Assembly: GCA_012934845.2 (NCBI GenBank)
Contig: WNNJ02002207.1
Coordinates: 1-64,000 of the forward strand
Origin: Pomphorhynchus laevis
Taxonomy: Eukaryota; Acanthocephala; Palaeacanthocephala; Echinorhynchida; Pomphorhynchidae
Direction: 5' to 3'
DNA: 64,000 nt
Under the pieces are notes generated by a model that worked only from the letters and a program-made list of their open reading frames with translations, did no database searches and was not told the origin of the DNA. The position numbers and the translations under genes were made by a program. Below are positions 9,837 through 22,429 of this stretch, in pieces (position 1 is the stretch's first letter; each line of letters starts with the position of its first letter).

Positions 9837-10865
9837 ATGCCAATTGAAAAGCATAAGCTTTTCAATGTTTTTTTACGTAACTTCGTCCAGAACTACTCTG
9901 GAAGAGTAGTATTCAATTCGGTCCGATCATTCGTTAATCAACTAAAAGTCTCATTTTCGTCACATGAACTAATGGATGCTTATGAGTCATTTTTCAATAA
10001 TAATCTGTCCCATCTGGGATCTCTAACGCTAAAGCCCCTACAGGCAACTGTTAAGATTTCTAATTACCCTCCTTATTTGGAGGAGGAAGATCTGGTTCTC
10101 TTACGGGACACGTTCAAGTTGAGTTCTGTCCGCGGATTGAAATCTAAAACAGGGGAATCCTTACCTGTTGCGTTCTGCGGTACGGACTTAAACAACGCTG
10201 ATATTTTGTCACGGAATGCAGTCAACCCCTTTATGGGGTATAATCTCAGATTCAATTTGGTTAATCAAGATTGCTTCACATTTCCTCATTGTAACTCCTG
10301 CCACTGCTGGGGGCACTGGGCCTCCTCCTGTACGCGGGAGAAATCGTGCGGAGTATGCGGCAAATCATCCTGTATCGCTTTGTCAAAGGGGGAGAGGTGC
10401 GTAGCTCCCCCAGTCTGTACTAACTGTGGTGGGGACCACCCCGCGTGGTCACGTCGTTGTCGTATTTTCAGAGAATACAGAATGAAATATGCAGTCCCGG
10501 CTCCCCCAACTGGAAGAAGTTTTGCTGCTGTTGCCGCGCAGCCATAGGAAAGAATGTCCAACATGGATATTTTGCACTTGCTGGACAACAACAGGAAGAA
10601 TACATTCTCTCAAATACAGCAGTGGCTAGCACCCCTCCTTGGGGCGTTCCTAAGTTCTCCCTCAGTTCCGTTGCAATCGGAGAAAGATTGTCCGAAATCA
10701 AAGAAAAGGGGTGGATCAGCAAGATTGGTTCCACCCCTCAAGGTTGGCAAGCTGATAAAAGAGAAAGGCGCCTCAAAGGGAAATGAAGATACTGCCCTGG
10801 GGGTTACGATTCTGGATGGGGCTAGTGGCGGGAGGGGCGACCTTCCCGCACCTAGCTCTGTCTAG
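9837..10865 (+). CDS. LINE A ORF1, gag-like zinc-knuckle protein
   Basis: Nucleic-acid-binding ORF1 protein of an R1/Jockey/I-group LINE. The first 236 codons (9837-10547) end in clustered CCHC knuckles: CNSCHCWGHWASSC, then CGVCGKSSC, then CTNCGGDHPAWSRRC, then SFAAVAAQP. A TAG stop at 10545-10547 is followed in the same frame by an open stretch to 10865, so the original protein was probably about 340 residues. Such proteins package LINE RNA. ORF2 starts 20 bp downstream. The start was chosen at the first in-frame ATG after an AT-rich leader. Confidence 0.75.
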
Positions 10866-10885
10866 GTTGACTTCCCCCGTCCAAC

Positions 10886-13408
10886 TTGTCTAACACAATG
10901 GTGAGTAAGCCTGAGCCTTTTTCACTGAATATTCTTCAGTGGAATTCGGGAGGTGCTTCTGCCCTTAGACTTTTATCTGGTAGAGATGCAGACGTTATAG
11001 TCCTTCAGGAGACGCGGCCTATCCGTATCCCCCAGGATATTACTCGATTTATCTTTCAGCATATATACACCCACTTCACTCCGTATATAACGCCTCTTCA
11101 CTCCTCTTCATCTCAAGGTCTTTTAACCTTAGTTAAATGCTCCTTAAGATCTTCCCTCCTTCTTAACTATTCTTGTCCTGCCCTATCTTGTCTAGCTATA
11201 TCACTTCGTAAGAACGGTAAATGTATTAGCATAGCCAATATTTATATACGGCCAGGAGAAATTCACAAGAACCGTGACCTCCTGGATCGTTTATTGGGTA
11301 GCGGCTATGACATGTTACTTGGTGATTTCAACGACAGAACTGGTCGTTAGATTAATGCAGCAAACCGCAGAGCCACGAACGAATATCTTATTCACAAACC
11401 ACCATCCCCCACCTTTCATTGCTCAACAACTAATTCACTCCTCGACATATTACTGCTTCATAAGAAGTGGTTGTTAAAACCCTTCTGTACTGAGCAGTCG
11501 CGCTAACAACAGACCACCTCTCATGACCTAATTCGTTGGCGGTTAGAGGAAGATACGTTGCTGAGGAGAAGGTTCCACTTTAATCCCGTCAGGGTGGCCT
11601 TCTTTCAGGCAGCTATCCAACTATTCCCCCGAATTGGGAATGAGAGTTTGACCAAATTTAATACTTACCTCTCTTCGCAAGCTACCGCGATACTATCGAC
11701 TACCTACAAAGGTCGCATATACAATCCCACTCCAACAAAACTCAAGGTCCTAGCTAAAATGCTACATCTTCCTACTCTCTCTGTTTCCGCCAGACAAGCC
11801 CTCTCGAATGAATACTGGAGCACTAGATATAGGTTATAGTTGAGTAGGGATTAGGCAAGCATTTCTCGCCTTAGCCCTTCTCAGTCTTCCTTCTGGAAGA
11901 TACTCAAGAAGGAGAAGTTTGTCTGTTGGAAGGATAGAGCATTAGGTTGGATTGGTAGAATAGGCCTTGATAAAGTTTTGGAGGAGGCACTATCCCTTCA
12001 CAATTATGGAGCCACTCATTCACCCCAACCAATCCTGCCTTGGTGTGACTTCAGAAGTAGGGACTTATCTGTTACAGATATCCTTAACTCATGGGGGCCA
12101 CTCCCGGGCACCTCCAGAACCCATGCGCCACTCTCCACTCGTGTCTGTCAGCTTTTGACAGACAGTCAAAGAAAAGAAGTCGCCATAACAATGCTATTAG
12201 CCTCCCCTTCCGACATTGCTAACATAAATATTAGCCGTCGAGTATTTTTACCTAAAAAGAAGTCGATTACATGTCCCAAAGATCTGCGGCCTATTTCAAT
12301 TCAAAACTCCCTCATCTCCATTTACGAAAAAGCGCTTGCGCGTAAAATCCGCGACCATCTAAATAGGCGAAATTTAATCCCACCAGGTTTTCATGGGTAC
12401 GTATAAGATCGCTCGGTCCATTCAGCAACAGGTGAAATGCAACAGTTTTGTCAGGATAGCAGTCATCAGCTTGCTGTTGCTGTCTTTCTTGATTTTTCGG
12501 CTGCATTTGACCGCATTTCCATTCCTTTTGTTATCACTTCTCTCAGGTCCCTCGGGTTGCCTGTGAGAATTGTTAACAGGGTAGAAATATTGATGTACTC
12601 CAAGCGATTCTTCTATGAAGACGACCCTGATGCACGTCAGTTCTATCCTATTACGGGTGTGCCTCAAGGCTCCCCACTTTCTCCAATCTTGTATCTTGCT
12701 GCCTCCATTGAACTATACAAAAAATTCAAACGCGATCAACATATTGTGGTATATGCTGATGATACCACAGCCCTGTTCTCTGGACGCAGGTGCAAAGATG
12801 TAGTCTCTGACATCAGCCATTTCTTTACAAGATTAAAAGATAAGCTGCCCATTTCCAATCTTGTTTTAAACTCCTCCAAATCGCAGGTGGTTGTCTTTAA
12901 TGGCGCCTCTATGACAAAGAAAAAACTCAAGAGATTAGCACTCTCAGCTCTATCTTCCATCCTGACTAATCAACCACTCCCTACCTTCACAAATCGAGTA
13001 AAATACCTGGGGTTCACCATTACGGTGAGCTGGTCAGCGAAAGCTGACCTGGATAGACTAAAACGTATCCTGAAGAGAGCTAGATGGGCCCTGAAACGGG
13101 CCCAACATCTGTCATTGAAAGAGAAATCCCAAGTGCGCCTCTGGGGTACTTGGGCTATCTCGGGATTAGTTTTCTTTTTAAGAGGACGTCCCCCAGAACA
13201 AAGACTAAGGTTTCTCAAGCTCCTCGTCTCGCGTTTACCCAGCATAGTCCGCACCGACTGGACTCTTCGGGGGGGGGGTGAAAGACCCCGGGTGGTTCAG
13301 TCGCAAGGCGGCGTGTTGGATTGGTTGGGGGGCTCAGATCCCCATGGATTTGAGGCTATAATTCTGAAGAAAACGGGCTTGCATTTGAAGAGTGTCAATT
13401 ATCTATGA
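10886..13408 (+). pseudogene. LINE A ORF2, endonuclease plus reverse transcriptase (frameshifted)
   Basis: The N-terminal AP-type endonuclease has SLNILQWNSGG, ADVIVLQETR, ISIANIYIRPGE and MLLGDFND (10886-11350). The reading then shifts through 11558-11839 and 11978-12406 to an intact RT and C-terminal part (12437-13408): VFLDFSAAFDRI, GVPQGSPLSP, VVYADDTTALF, YLGFTITVSW and LKRARWALKRAQ. An endonuclease plus YADD RT with a separate gag ORF1 is the R1/Jockey/I-group layout. About three or four frame breaks make it inactive. The 3' UTR runs to about 13490, with an AT-rich tail. A second, older copy is at 7232-8150. Confidence 0.85.
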
Positions 13409-13636
13409 AGAAGATTTAGACTGTAACTGTATCATTGTATTTATTCTATTTATTTATCCTGCATTTTTTTTATTAATAAAATCTATTATTATATTCCAAA
13501 TGGCCTCGTTGCTGTCTGATTCACTATTTGATGGTTGATCGTCGCTGTTAAGGTGAATTCTGTCGCATCGCATTTTAAGTGCATGAGTTGAAGTTGCATG
13601 CAAAGATACCGTCTTTAACACGCTCTCTCTAAGGAT

Positions 13637-13816
13637 CATTTGTTGATGATTGTTCCGTCATCGACACCTCGAAGGATGGATAAAACAAGCAAATTAAAAT
13701 TATAGTCATTAAAAGCAAAAGATAAAATATTGACATTTGTTGACGATCGTTCCGAAGGTTGAATAAAACAAGCAAATTAAAATTACATTCATTAAAAACA
13801 AAAAGTAAAATATTGG
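13637..13816. repeat. Short tandem duplication
   Basis: Two units start with CATTTGTTGA (13637 and 13734), of 97 and 83 bp, and share ATAAAACAAGCAAATTAAAA. A third start, CATTTGTT, is at 13817. From there to 15130 I see only AT-rich DNA without a recognisable gene. Confidence 0.75.
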
Positions 13817-15136
13817 CATTTGTTAAAACATACGTTTGTTGATTATTGATTTTGTGGTGATATCTCTCACGCAATGCTTTGTGTAAGTTTATTGATGCCG
13901 CCATTTATGTATTCATCATTCAAACATGGGTGTCAGTTCTAGTGATGTATATATTAATTAATTTTGTTCAATTTCATATCTGTCGTTAGTTGACCAATTC
14001 AAAAATCTCGATTTTTTCCTGATTTAAAATTTGATTCTATTATGATATAATCCATACTATGGTCTGAATTGTCTAGTAAGTGTTAAACAGCAACGTTATT
14101 TTTTTTACCTCTGACATGTCTAATGTCGGCCCATCAATTATTCTTGCGAATCTGGAATTTAGCCAAGAAGTTTCGGATTCGACTTTCAGCAATCACCAAA
14201 ATTATCGATACCTCTTAATTTGGTTTTTTTGTGTTCATTGTTGCAAAAATTTTTGCTACCACATGTGATATCATACAATTACGTATATGCAGGTGAATAA
14301 AATTCTTAAATAAATAAGGTTGTTGACGCTATTTATTTAAGAGTTTGAAGTTGAGTGTTGATAATAACTCGATTACTCTATGAAAAGTTTAAATTTTCTA
14401 AGAAATACAGGATCCGTTGATATGCAGTTTGGATATGAATAGAAGTCTTTAATGGGAATAAAAACCGAGGTCCGTACAGAACGAGCAGCTTATTGCCATT
14501 GAGCAGGCAGTATCCCAATACCTCACTGACGATCATTTTGTCAGTAAAAGCAGATTACATTTACTTCTGAGAAGAAAACTTTCATTCCTATGTATGCATC
14601 AATATTTAAATAATTGTTTTTCTGTCTAAAATATTTGTATTGTCAATATCAATAAAAGCAAACGCCGCTGGTATACTTGTACTATTAATTCCTTTTATGA
14701 AATGTGGATTGTTCATATTGTAGGGAGCTGTAAAGTTTTGGAGATTTTCTTTTATCATATTTGGCTTCTGTGTTTGTTAATATTATCGTAGCCAAGATTA
14801 AGTTGAATTTAACAGATCTTAGATCTCAAAAATGGATTGTGTACGATTTTATGCAGTTAAGTGCTTCTTGAATTCTAAATACGACAGGAAAGTATTTTAC
14901 TGATCTATGGATGTTATAAGTATTTCTTAACAACGATTTATTATATAACTTGATTTAAAGTGGTTGTGAGAGAATAACTGTCATAAGGTTATTTAGCCTT
15001 CTTATTAGTTCAACTTAAATGTAATTCATAACTTACTTGTTTGTTGTAATTCCTAGTATATCAAGCATGTTTCACAATTGTTAGAATAGCTAAATTATTA
15101 AAACTAGTATTCAGTGACAAAGAGTACGTTAATGTT

Positions 15137-16250
15137 TTGTTAAACCTCATATCTGTCAAACCGTACATCGCGTCTATTCTAACTCTTCTCTCCAATCATT
15201 CATCCATCCCGACCGGTGTTCCACAAGGCTCCGTATTAGGCCCTATGCTTTTCTCTCTTCTTCTCGGTGACTTGTCTTCGATTTCTCATAAATTTAACGT
15301 CCATGTTATGCAATATGCTGATGACATTCTCATCTATGCTCACGCACCTGCTTATCGTATTCATGATCTTAGTGTTTCTGTTTCCAGCTGTCTTGTCTCA
15401 ATTTCCAATCATCTTTCTTCCCTTCGCCTTTCTCTGAATCCTGATAAATCTAAAATTATGTGGATCCTACCTCGAAGCTTCGGCGTAGAACCTCCTTCCG
15501 TATCACTAAATTCTACAATTCTTCCTATCGTTGATAATCTCGTTTTCCTAGGCTTTCATTTCGACAACCGACTTTCACTTAAACCTTTCGTTAGTGATAA
15601 AGTACGCTCATCTACCTTGATACTCCGCAATCTCCGTCAAGTTCGTAGATTGATCGATTTCCCTTCTTGTATGACTATAATATCTTCTCTTCTTTTCTCA
15701 AGACTTGATTACTGTCTTAGTCTATTTTCCATCTCACCTAAATCCACTCTTCTTCCTTTACAACGCATCATCAACGCTGCCGTCCGAGTTATCCTCCGTC
15801 TTCGTCGTTTTGATCATACATCCCACTATCTTGTTTCTCTTGATTGGCCTATCATTTATTGTCGTGTTCAAATTCGTCTTCTTATCATTGCTTTTCGCCT
15901 TATAACTTATCATACCCCTTCATTTCTCAACCTTCCTTTTCTCGACAATTCTCGTACTGTGTATTGTGCACTGAGTTCCCGTAATTCCCTTCTTTTACAT
16001 GTCCCAAACTACTCTACCTCCTTTGGACTCCGCTCCTTCATTGTGGTTGCTCCTCTATCGTGGAATCAACTGCCTATTCATATCCGCCAATCAACATATA
16101 TGCCGTACTTCAAACGCCAAATCCAATTTTATTTCAACAATTAACTAATTACCTGTGACCTTTGATGTTCTTTTTTTTGTTTGTTTGTGGTCATGTAAGC
16201 GTGCATTTTGCACACATTTGCCACGTTAAATAAATTATTATTATTATTAA
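15137..16250 (+). mobile_element. LINE D fragment (L2/CR1-type RT, 3' half)
   Basis: A continuous 335-codon frame (15137-16144) begins just before the RT motif GVPQGSVLGPMLFSLLLGDL. It includes HVMQYADDILIYAHA, LRLSLNPDKSKIMWILP, VFLGFHFDNRLSLKP and the C-terminal HVPNYSTSFGLRSFIVVAP and LSWNQLPIHIR. It is 5'-truncated but otherwise open. After the stop, a 60-bp 3' UTR ends in TTTGCCACGTTAAATAAATT and an (ATT)n tail at about 16234-16250, typical of the CR1/L2 group. The nearly whole relative lies on the minus strand at 39745-43320. Confidence 0.85.
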
Positions 16251-19200
16251 GTAAATCTTATAGACTTAGTGGTACTGGCATTAGATTACTTAGAGACTTA
16301 GACCCGTCAGATAGAGAAAAGTTAAAGCTGGCATAGATTGAGCTTCATGAAAGACTCAACAGTGGGGAGCGAAATCTTAGGATTCAAAATTTTCAAGTAG
16401 TGCGACGCCGCCCTTGTGTGTTTTGGACAATGTTACCCTCACACGACAAAATTTCACATGCATTCGACCTCTCGAGCTGCGTCGCACCTATCAAAGGAAT
16501 AACGAAAGTCCATATGTAACCAATATACCAGATATTTATTGTGAAAAATTTATAAACGTGTTATATTCTAATGTTCAAAGTATCCTCTCAAAAATGGTAG
16601 AGGTTTCGCTACTTGCTGTAGAGAGTAATGCTAGTATCCTGGCATTCAGTGAATCTTGGTTGAATTCTAACATGGATGACTCAGAAATTGCAATTCCCGG
16701 TTACAGCTCATACCGTTGAGATCGTGTTAATGTCAGAGGTGGCGGTGTAGTCATATACGCGCGAGATAGTATTACATCCAGTGTCCTATATCACGATAAT
16801 GAGGATATTAGTTACCAATCCCTATGGTGTCGTTTCGAAAGCCCTGATTCCTCTGTTGTCATTGGACGTATGTACAGAAGTCTTATGGCATCCACCAAAC
16901 GCCTCCGGAAAGATTTAGAACGGTTTGCTTCTTACGAAAACTTAATCTTACTTGGGGACTTTAATATGCTACGTATAGACTGGTCTACTTATTCCCGTTT
17001 GAGCGGATGTGATTGGGAATCTTTAGAACTAATCGATTTATTAAACGAGCTGAATTACTTTCAGTACGTAAATCAAGACACTCGTTTCAGAGGCTCTTCT
17101 AGAAGTCTATTAGATTTATGTTTGTCTAACCATGATCTACCGATAAATATTGACTACATACAAGCTATAGGGAATAGTGACCATTGCAGTATGTTAATTC
17201 GTTTTCCGTTCGTTCTGTCTTCCATAAACACTTGTCACATAGAGCTTAATGTTTTCAAGGCCGATTATAGCGCAATCGGTAGGCACCTTAATCGCGTTGT
17301 TTGGCTTGACCCATTTGTGGTTGGATTGGAATGTGCATGGAGTTTTTTCGAGATACTCTTGCTTCTCTTTTAGACAGATATGCGCCTTTACGTGCTTCAC
17401 GCTCCCGTAAATACAATAAGCCGTGGTTTGACGTAGAGTTAGGAAATCTTCTTAAGGAGTGTAAGATCCTTTATCGTCGATATCGTCAATCTAAAGGAGA
17501 ATATCAATTATATCGAAACGCAAGAAACAGATTTACGGCACTTAAAAGATCTAAGAAACTCTACTTTGAGAAATCACTCGTTCATAATATCAAGTATGAG
17601 CCAATTTTATTTTTCAAATATTGTGCATCCAAAAATCGATCGACACAAATGTTTTCCGTTACGTGTGAAAAATAAAGTAGTTGTCAACGATTATATGGTC
17701 GCTAATACATTTGCAGAGACATTCTTTCCTAGAATAGATAAATCAGTTACTGTACACGGCACCTTTCATCATAATAATAAATCATCTAACTTGACGTCAC
17801 ATATTTATATCGCTCATGTATATGAGCAACTTCGACGATTAAAACGGTGTCATTTTGCTGGCCCTGACGGATTGCCATCCATCCTACTTAGAGAATTAGC
17901 ATCCCACATTTGCGGTCCACTACATCGAATATTCATATTTTCCTTATGCAAATCAAAGATTCCCCTCGACAGGCTAAAATCGATAGTTTGCCCTGTATAT
18001 AAAAAAGGTGATAGATCATGCGCCAGCAATTTTAGACCAGTTAGTTTGACATGTATTTGCTGTAAGGTACTAGAGCGTTTGATTTTGTTTCACATCAACC
18101 GCCATGTTTCGATAAATAACCTTTTACATCCTGCCCAACATGGATTCCGTTCGAGTAGATCAACATGTTCAAATCTTCTAATTGCTAGAGATGATTGGTC
18201 CAGTGCTTTTGATGCAGGTGTCGACACCGACGTGGTATTCGTGGACTTCTCGCGTGCTTTCGATACAATCAATTATAATATACTTATTGGCAAACTTATA
18301 GGACTTCACTTTGATTCTGTAATTGTTAATTGGATTCGTGCGTATTTATTAGATAGAACTGCAGCAGTCAGAGTAAGTGGGACTTTGTCAGATTGGAATT
18401 CTATATGTAGTGGTGTACCACAAGGATCGATTTTAGGACCAATTTTATTTAATATATATTAACGAACTCCCATCATTACTGCTGTCAAAAACGTTGTTGT
18501 ACGCCGATGATCTTAAGGTCTATCGCTGTGTTGTTAATGACCTTGACCGACAAATCTTACAGTCTGATATCGATACATTGACGTATTGGTCAGCTGAGAA
18601 CTGTTTAAGTATTAATGTGACAAAATGTGCATACATGCACATAGGGAATAAGTTTTCGACAACCAGCTACTCAATTAACTTACAACCAATTTATATGGTT
18701 CGTCAATATAGAGACTTGGGCGTCGTCGTTTCGGATGATCTAGGCACTAGGAAAAATACGGAGCAAATGTGTGCTAGAGAAACTCGAATTTCCGGTATGA
18801 TTTCCATATGTTTTAGTAAATTAGAAATTGAGTCATTTAAACTGTTATTCACTACTCTCTGTTCAAGTGTTCTTAACTATTGTTCTTCAGCATTATACCC
18901 AGTTAACAAATCGGAAGAGTTTCGTATTGAACAGGTATTGCGACGTTCTTCTAAACGGGTAGCGGGCCTTCATAACCTTACTTGTAAGGAACGGTTAAGT
19001 CGCCTTAATATGCCTTCGTTATCTTCACTTCGAGCACTAAATGACCTGGTTGTAGTGTGGCGGGCGATGAGCAATCCTGATAATCCCGTTAGAAGTCTAT
19101 TTCGTATGCGAAATGACTCAAGATTACGTGGTCATCCACTCATGTTACAACGTAAACACTGGTGTAAAAAAGAAACATTAATTTTGCCGTGCGTGTCATT

Positions 19201-19390
19201 CCAGCTTGAAACAGTTTACCGGCGGAAGTGGTTAAGCAAACCAGCAGACGTGGATTTGTATCTACTTTGAAGAAACTGACTAATTTTTAATTACTTTGTT
19301 GTTAGTTTCCTTTTTATATGTTAAATTGTGAAGGTGTCTATTGAGCTACGCTCGCTGACATTCTAGTAATAATATTTTTTTTATAATTAT
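16251..19390 (+). mobile_element. LINE E, CR1-type, near full length but frame-broken
   Basis: It starts directly after the (ATT)n tail of the preceding LINE. 16260-16410 reads as the end of an ORF1 (LRDLDPSDREKLKLA, ERNLRIQNFQVVRRRP). The endonuclease follows: NVLYSNVQSILSKM, ILAFSESWLNS, GGGVVIYARDS, LILLGDFNML and GNSDHCSMLI (16414-17220). The linker is 17331-17675. The RT is at 17566-18462: CPVYKKGDRSCASNFRPVSL, HGFRSSRSTCSNL, VFVDFSRAFDTINYNIL and GVPQGSILGPILFNIY. MLYADDLKVYR and the tail run from 18494 to 19270. About five stops or frameshifts separate the pieces. The same architecture is seen in the fragment at 37620-38372. Confidence 0.85.
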
Positions 19391-19418
19391 ATTTTATCAG
19401 CCAAAAGGATTTATACAT

Positions 19419-20865
19419 TTAACGTTGCCTGCAAATGGGCCTTGTATTATACCAGTTTTTGTATGAATTTTGTGTTGATCGTGGTATGCGAAACACCAGA
19501 GAGCACATCTTTGCGAGGGAGACTCCTATTTGGCGACGTAACTTCGCTATGTTTTCCGCGTATGAGCGATTCCCTCTATCGGTAGCTGATGCTGCTACCC
19601 GCTTCAGCACTGCACTCATTTCAACTTTAGTACCTCCTGAAGAGGAAAAGGATACCAAATAAACCAGTACAAGCCAAGTCTAGACGAGCATTGCGGTCTT
19701 TGCAAGTAGATGCCTTTTCAAATGCATAATTTGATTCTATTCGTGTCAGCAGAGGCTCGGTTACGATATTTTGACTTGCACCTGATAACAAGTTTCGCAG
19801 GAGATCACGAATCGCATTGTGTCTGATTATTTTTTGCCAGATAGACGACAAGAGAGAGTGTGAGTAACAGAATTATCCTCCCCACACGCATGTCAGTAAC
19901 GCGTTGACAAGTGGCCATCCGTATCTTGTTGACAAACCATCATAAAACTCCTCGCGACGTAGTCTGTATAACCGATCATCGTTAACCCTGGCAGAAAGCC
20001 AAGTAGAAGAGCCTTTTATGGTCGCGTGCATTAACGAATTACGAAAAAATTTGTCGCTCCCATCCACAATTTCGGAAAACAAGGAGTTTGAAATATGCTT
20101 CTTTATTCTTCTAATTTCCGCTGCTACTATAGTCTGAGCTTTGTTTAGTTCAACTCCCGTTAAACCACTTTCAAGTGGATTACACATAGCCTCCGACCAC
20201 TGCCACTCACGCAAGACAAAATCTGAAGGATCCGTAATGCTCATTCCACCCCTGCTTGTCGGCAAAGCAATAATCCGTCTCATTTGATCTGATATAAGTT
20301 GCTGACCGGTGAGATTTGGTAGAAGGCACTCTTTTATTTTCTGTTCCAATTTTTCCACGCCCTTACCTTCGAAGCGACATGCCCTAAAAATGTGAGTCCA
20401 TTTGTGTTGGAGTGACACCATGTAGGCGGAATATGCGAGCTGCGGATCGATTTTCGCGATTCCTGCTAGTCGTTGGATCATCATCCAATTCTCTATTTTG
20501 TCATCCAGCCATGATTTTTCATATTCGGCCGATCCAATAGTACATCCCAGGACTTCAACGCCCGTGTTGGTCACTGACACATCCAAGGCATTAAACAATG
20601 ATTTTGTTTCACTATTTTCGGAGGGAACAAATATTTTACATTTCCTAGCATTGACAAAGAAGCCATATTGAGGTCCAAGTGTTTGCATCCTCTCCAAATA
20701 TCCCGCAAGATCATTCGCTGTTCCTACGCAAGACACATCATCTGCATACCATTTTTGCTGGATATTTGGAAAATCATGTTTTAATTTTTCCATCAGAGGA
20801 AGAGTTGCTGCAGCAAAGGTAACCATTGACATAATAATAAAACCAGACATCGTAACTGAGGACAA
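19419..20865 (-). mobile_element. RT-family retroelement fossil (uncertain clade)
   Basis: A 330-codon minus frame (19873-20865) contains the RT catalytic box QQKWYADDVSCVG, then GFFVNARKCKIFVP, VEVLGCTIGSAEY, LAYSAYMVSLQHKWTHIFR, ALPTSRGGMSI and LYRLRREEFYDGLSTRYGWP. Farther down the minus strand come RHNAIRDLLRNLL and ARLDLACTGLF, then FSSSGGTKVEM. These are the tail domains of the same family as 676-1044 and 21821-22252. The tail (HNxIRD...ARLDI...) looks like a nuclease-type domain, but that is inference. The copy is broken and lacks its N-terminal part. Confidence 0.7.
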
Positions 20866-20950
20866 ATTTCTCGACTACTACTGTTTGAAGAAGAAACTAT
20901 CGGGAGATCCACAATCCGACCACATTGTAAAAATTCGTTGTTAGTTTCGC

Positions 20951-21250
20951 TCATAGATGTTTCATCGTAGCCCATCGAACTGTCGGTCGCCATTTCACAA
21001 CGCGAAAATTTCGAACACAAAGATTAACTTCATCACTAGCTAAAAGACTTTTCAATTCTTCATTTGATTTCTTAAGCTTCATACGGTTCTCTAATGCGAG
21101 ATCGCGAAAAATACGTGTATTGATTCCTTTCAATCGACATCCGCGCTTTAGTAAGGTATTAACATGATCAAGAAAGATCATTACGACCTTCATTAGTCGA
21201 GGCTGATCAGGTAATTTCTTACATAATCTAAGCACCTTGCGTATGCTCAA
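20951..21250 (-). other. Unassigned open stretch upstream of the RT fossil
   Basis: A 99-codon minus-strand open frame contains LRLCKKLPDQPRLMKVVMIF and NRMKLKKSNEELKSLLASDE. It could be the decayed N-terminal part of the RT-family element, because it lies just upstream on the same strand. It matches nothing I recognise. From 21260 to 21820 I see no gene. Confidence 0.25.
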
Positions 21251-21820
21251 CCTGCAATCTTCTCATCACCTTTTTGCAAAAGCTGAGAAAAAATGTCACG
21301 CAATCTATCAACATCGTGATTTAATCCTTCTTGGGAATTTTTACGGTTGATTCTAGTATTCTACTGAGAATAGCAATATAACTTATATTAAAGTTTTGTT
21401 GTATATCACTTTTCTTTTGGTAATGATATGCACTATCCGAGAAATTACTTGCTTCAGTAGTATGAATTACTTGATGATTATAAGTCCTTGTTTGATAATT
21501 AGTAACTCGATAATTTATATTACATAGTTGATCTTAATGGATTCTTAAGTATTCAGCAATTTCAGTTTTAATATTTGTTTCTGCATTGATTAATTTTTAT
21601 GAATTGTGTATCTTAGGATCGTCCACGCACTCCCGCAAGCAGGCAGCGTTGTCCCGCTGGATTGCGGCGCTTATCCTCTACATTAGAAAGGAAAATGCGC
21701 GTACATCCCTGGTTCGTCTAACCAAAGGCTGACCGAGTTCTTGTAGAAAGTCAAGAGAATCGGGGCCCACCACTCCTAGTATCTCGATAACTATCGGGGT
21801 AAACATGTGTTATCGAGGGT

Positions 21821-22252
21821 CTAAATCCACATTTTTGGGTTTCTGCCTCCTTTGCGACAAGTCCAGACCCATGAATCGCCAAGTGTTGGTTGCTTTGAGC
21901 CAAGGTATTTGGACACGTTAAGTCCCAGGTGATGCAAAATCCGTTTTTCAAGCGACGATAATACCGCCATCTGGTCGCTTGCCGTAAAAAAAATAAAAGG
22001 GTAAAAAATTCCCCTTTCTACTGCGGTTATTCTTTCTCCGTATTTGGTGCGCTTTCGGGATTCATGGTATTGAAATGCTGCTTTGGCAGATTTTGAACAC
22101 GATGGAGTAAGATGATTAAATACCATGACGTCGATAAACGTTCGCTCAAACCGTGATTGAAAAAAACCGTTGCAGGCAACATCGGCACGCGCATCATTCT
22201 CTCTGCAAGTATTTTCATTCTCAAACTCAACAGTATTATTTAATGGTTTCAA
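21821..22252 (-). mobile_element. C-terminal fragment of the RT family (second copy)
   Basis: The minus frame reads ENDARADVACNGFFQSRFER, TFIDVMVFNHLTPSCSKSAK, then FQYHESRKRTKYGERITAVE and FYPFIFFTASDQM. This is the same tail domain as 676-1044, with the preceding ARADVACNGF and FIDVMVFN blocks retained. It is a separate fragment from 19419-20865, because that copy has its own tail. Broken. Confidence 0.65.
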
Positions 22253-22286
22253 TCGTGGTTCTGTTTCAGTTTTTTTCGGAAGTGTT

Positions 22287-22417
22287 GTTCAAGTTTTCGG
22301 AATCAAGAGCTATATTGGTGTTCAAGTTTTCGGAATCAAGTGCTATATTTGTGTACAAGTTTTCGGAATCAAGAGCTATATTGGTTTCCAAGTTTTCGGA
22401 ATCAAGACCTATATTAA
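22287..22417 (+). repeat. 33-bp minisatellite, four copies
   Basis: Four units of 33 bp share CAAGTTTTCGGAATCAAG, followed by a variable GCTATATT part. In one plus frame each unit reads as an 11-residue repeat (VQVFGIKSYIG, then VQVFGIKCYIC and so on). It ends about 10 bp before the LINE B leader, so it may be promoter-type 5' UTR monomers of that LINE. Confidence 0.9.
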
Positions 22418-22429
22418 TAGCTGAAAGGT

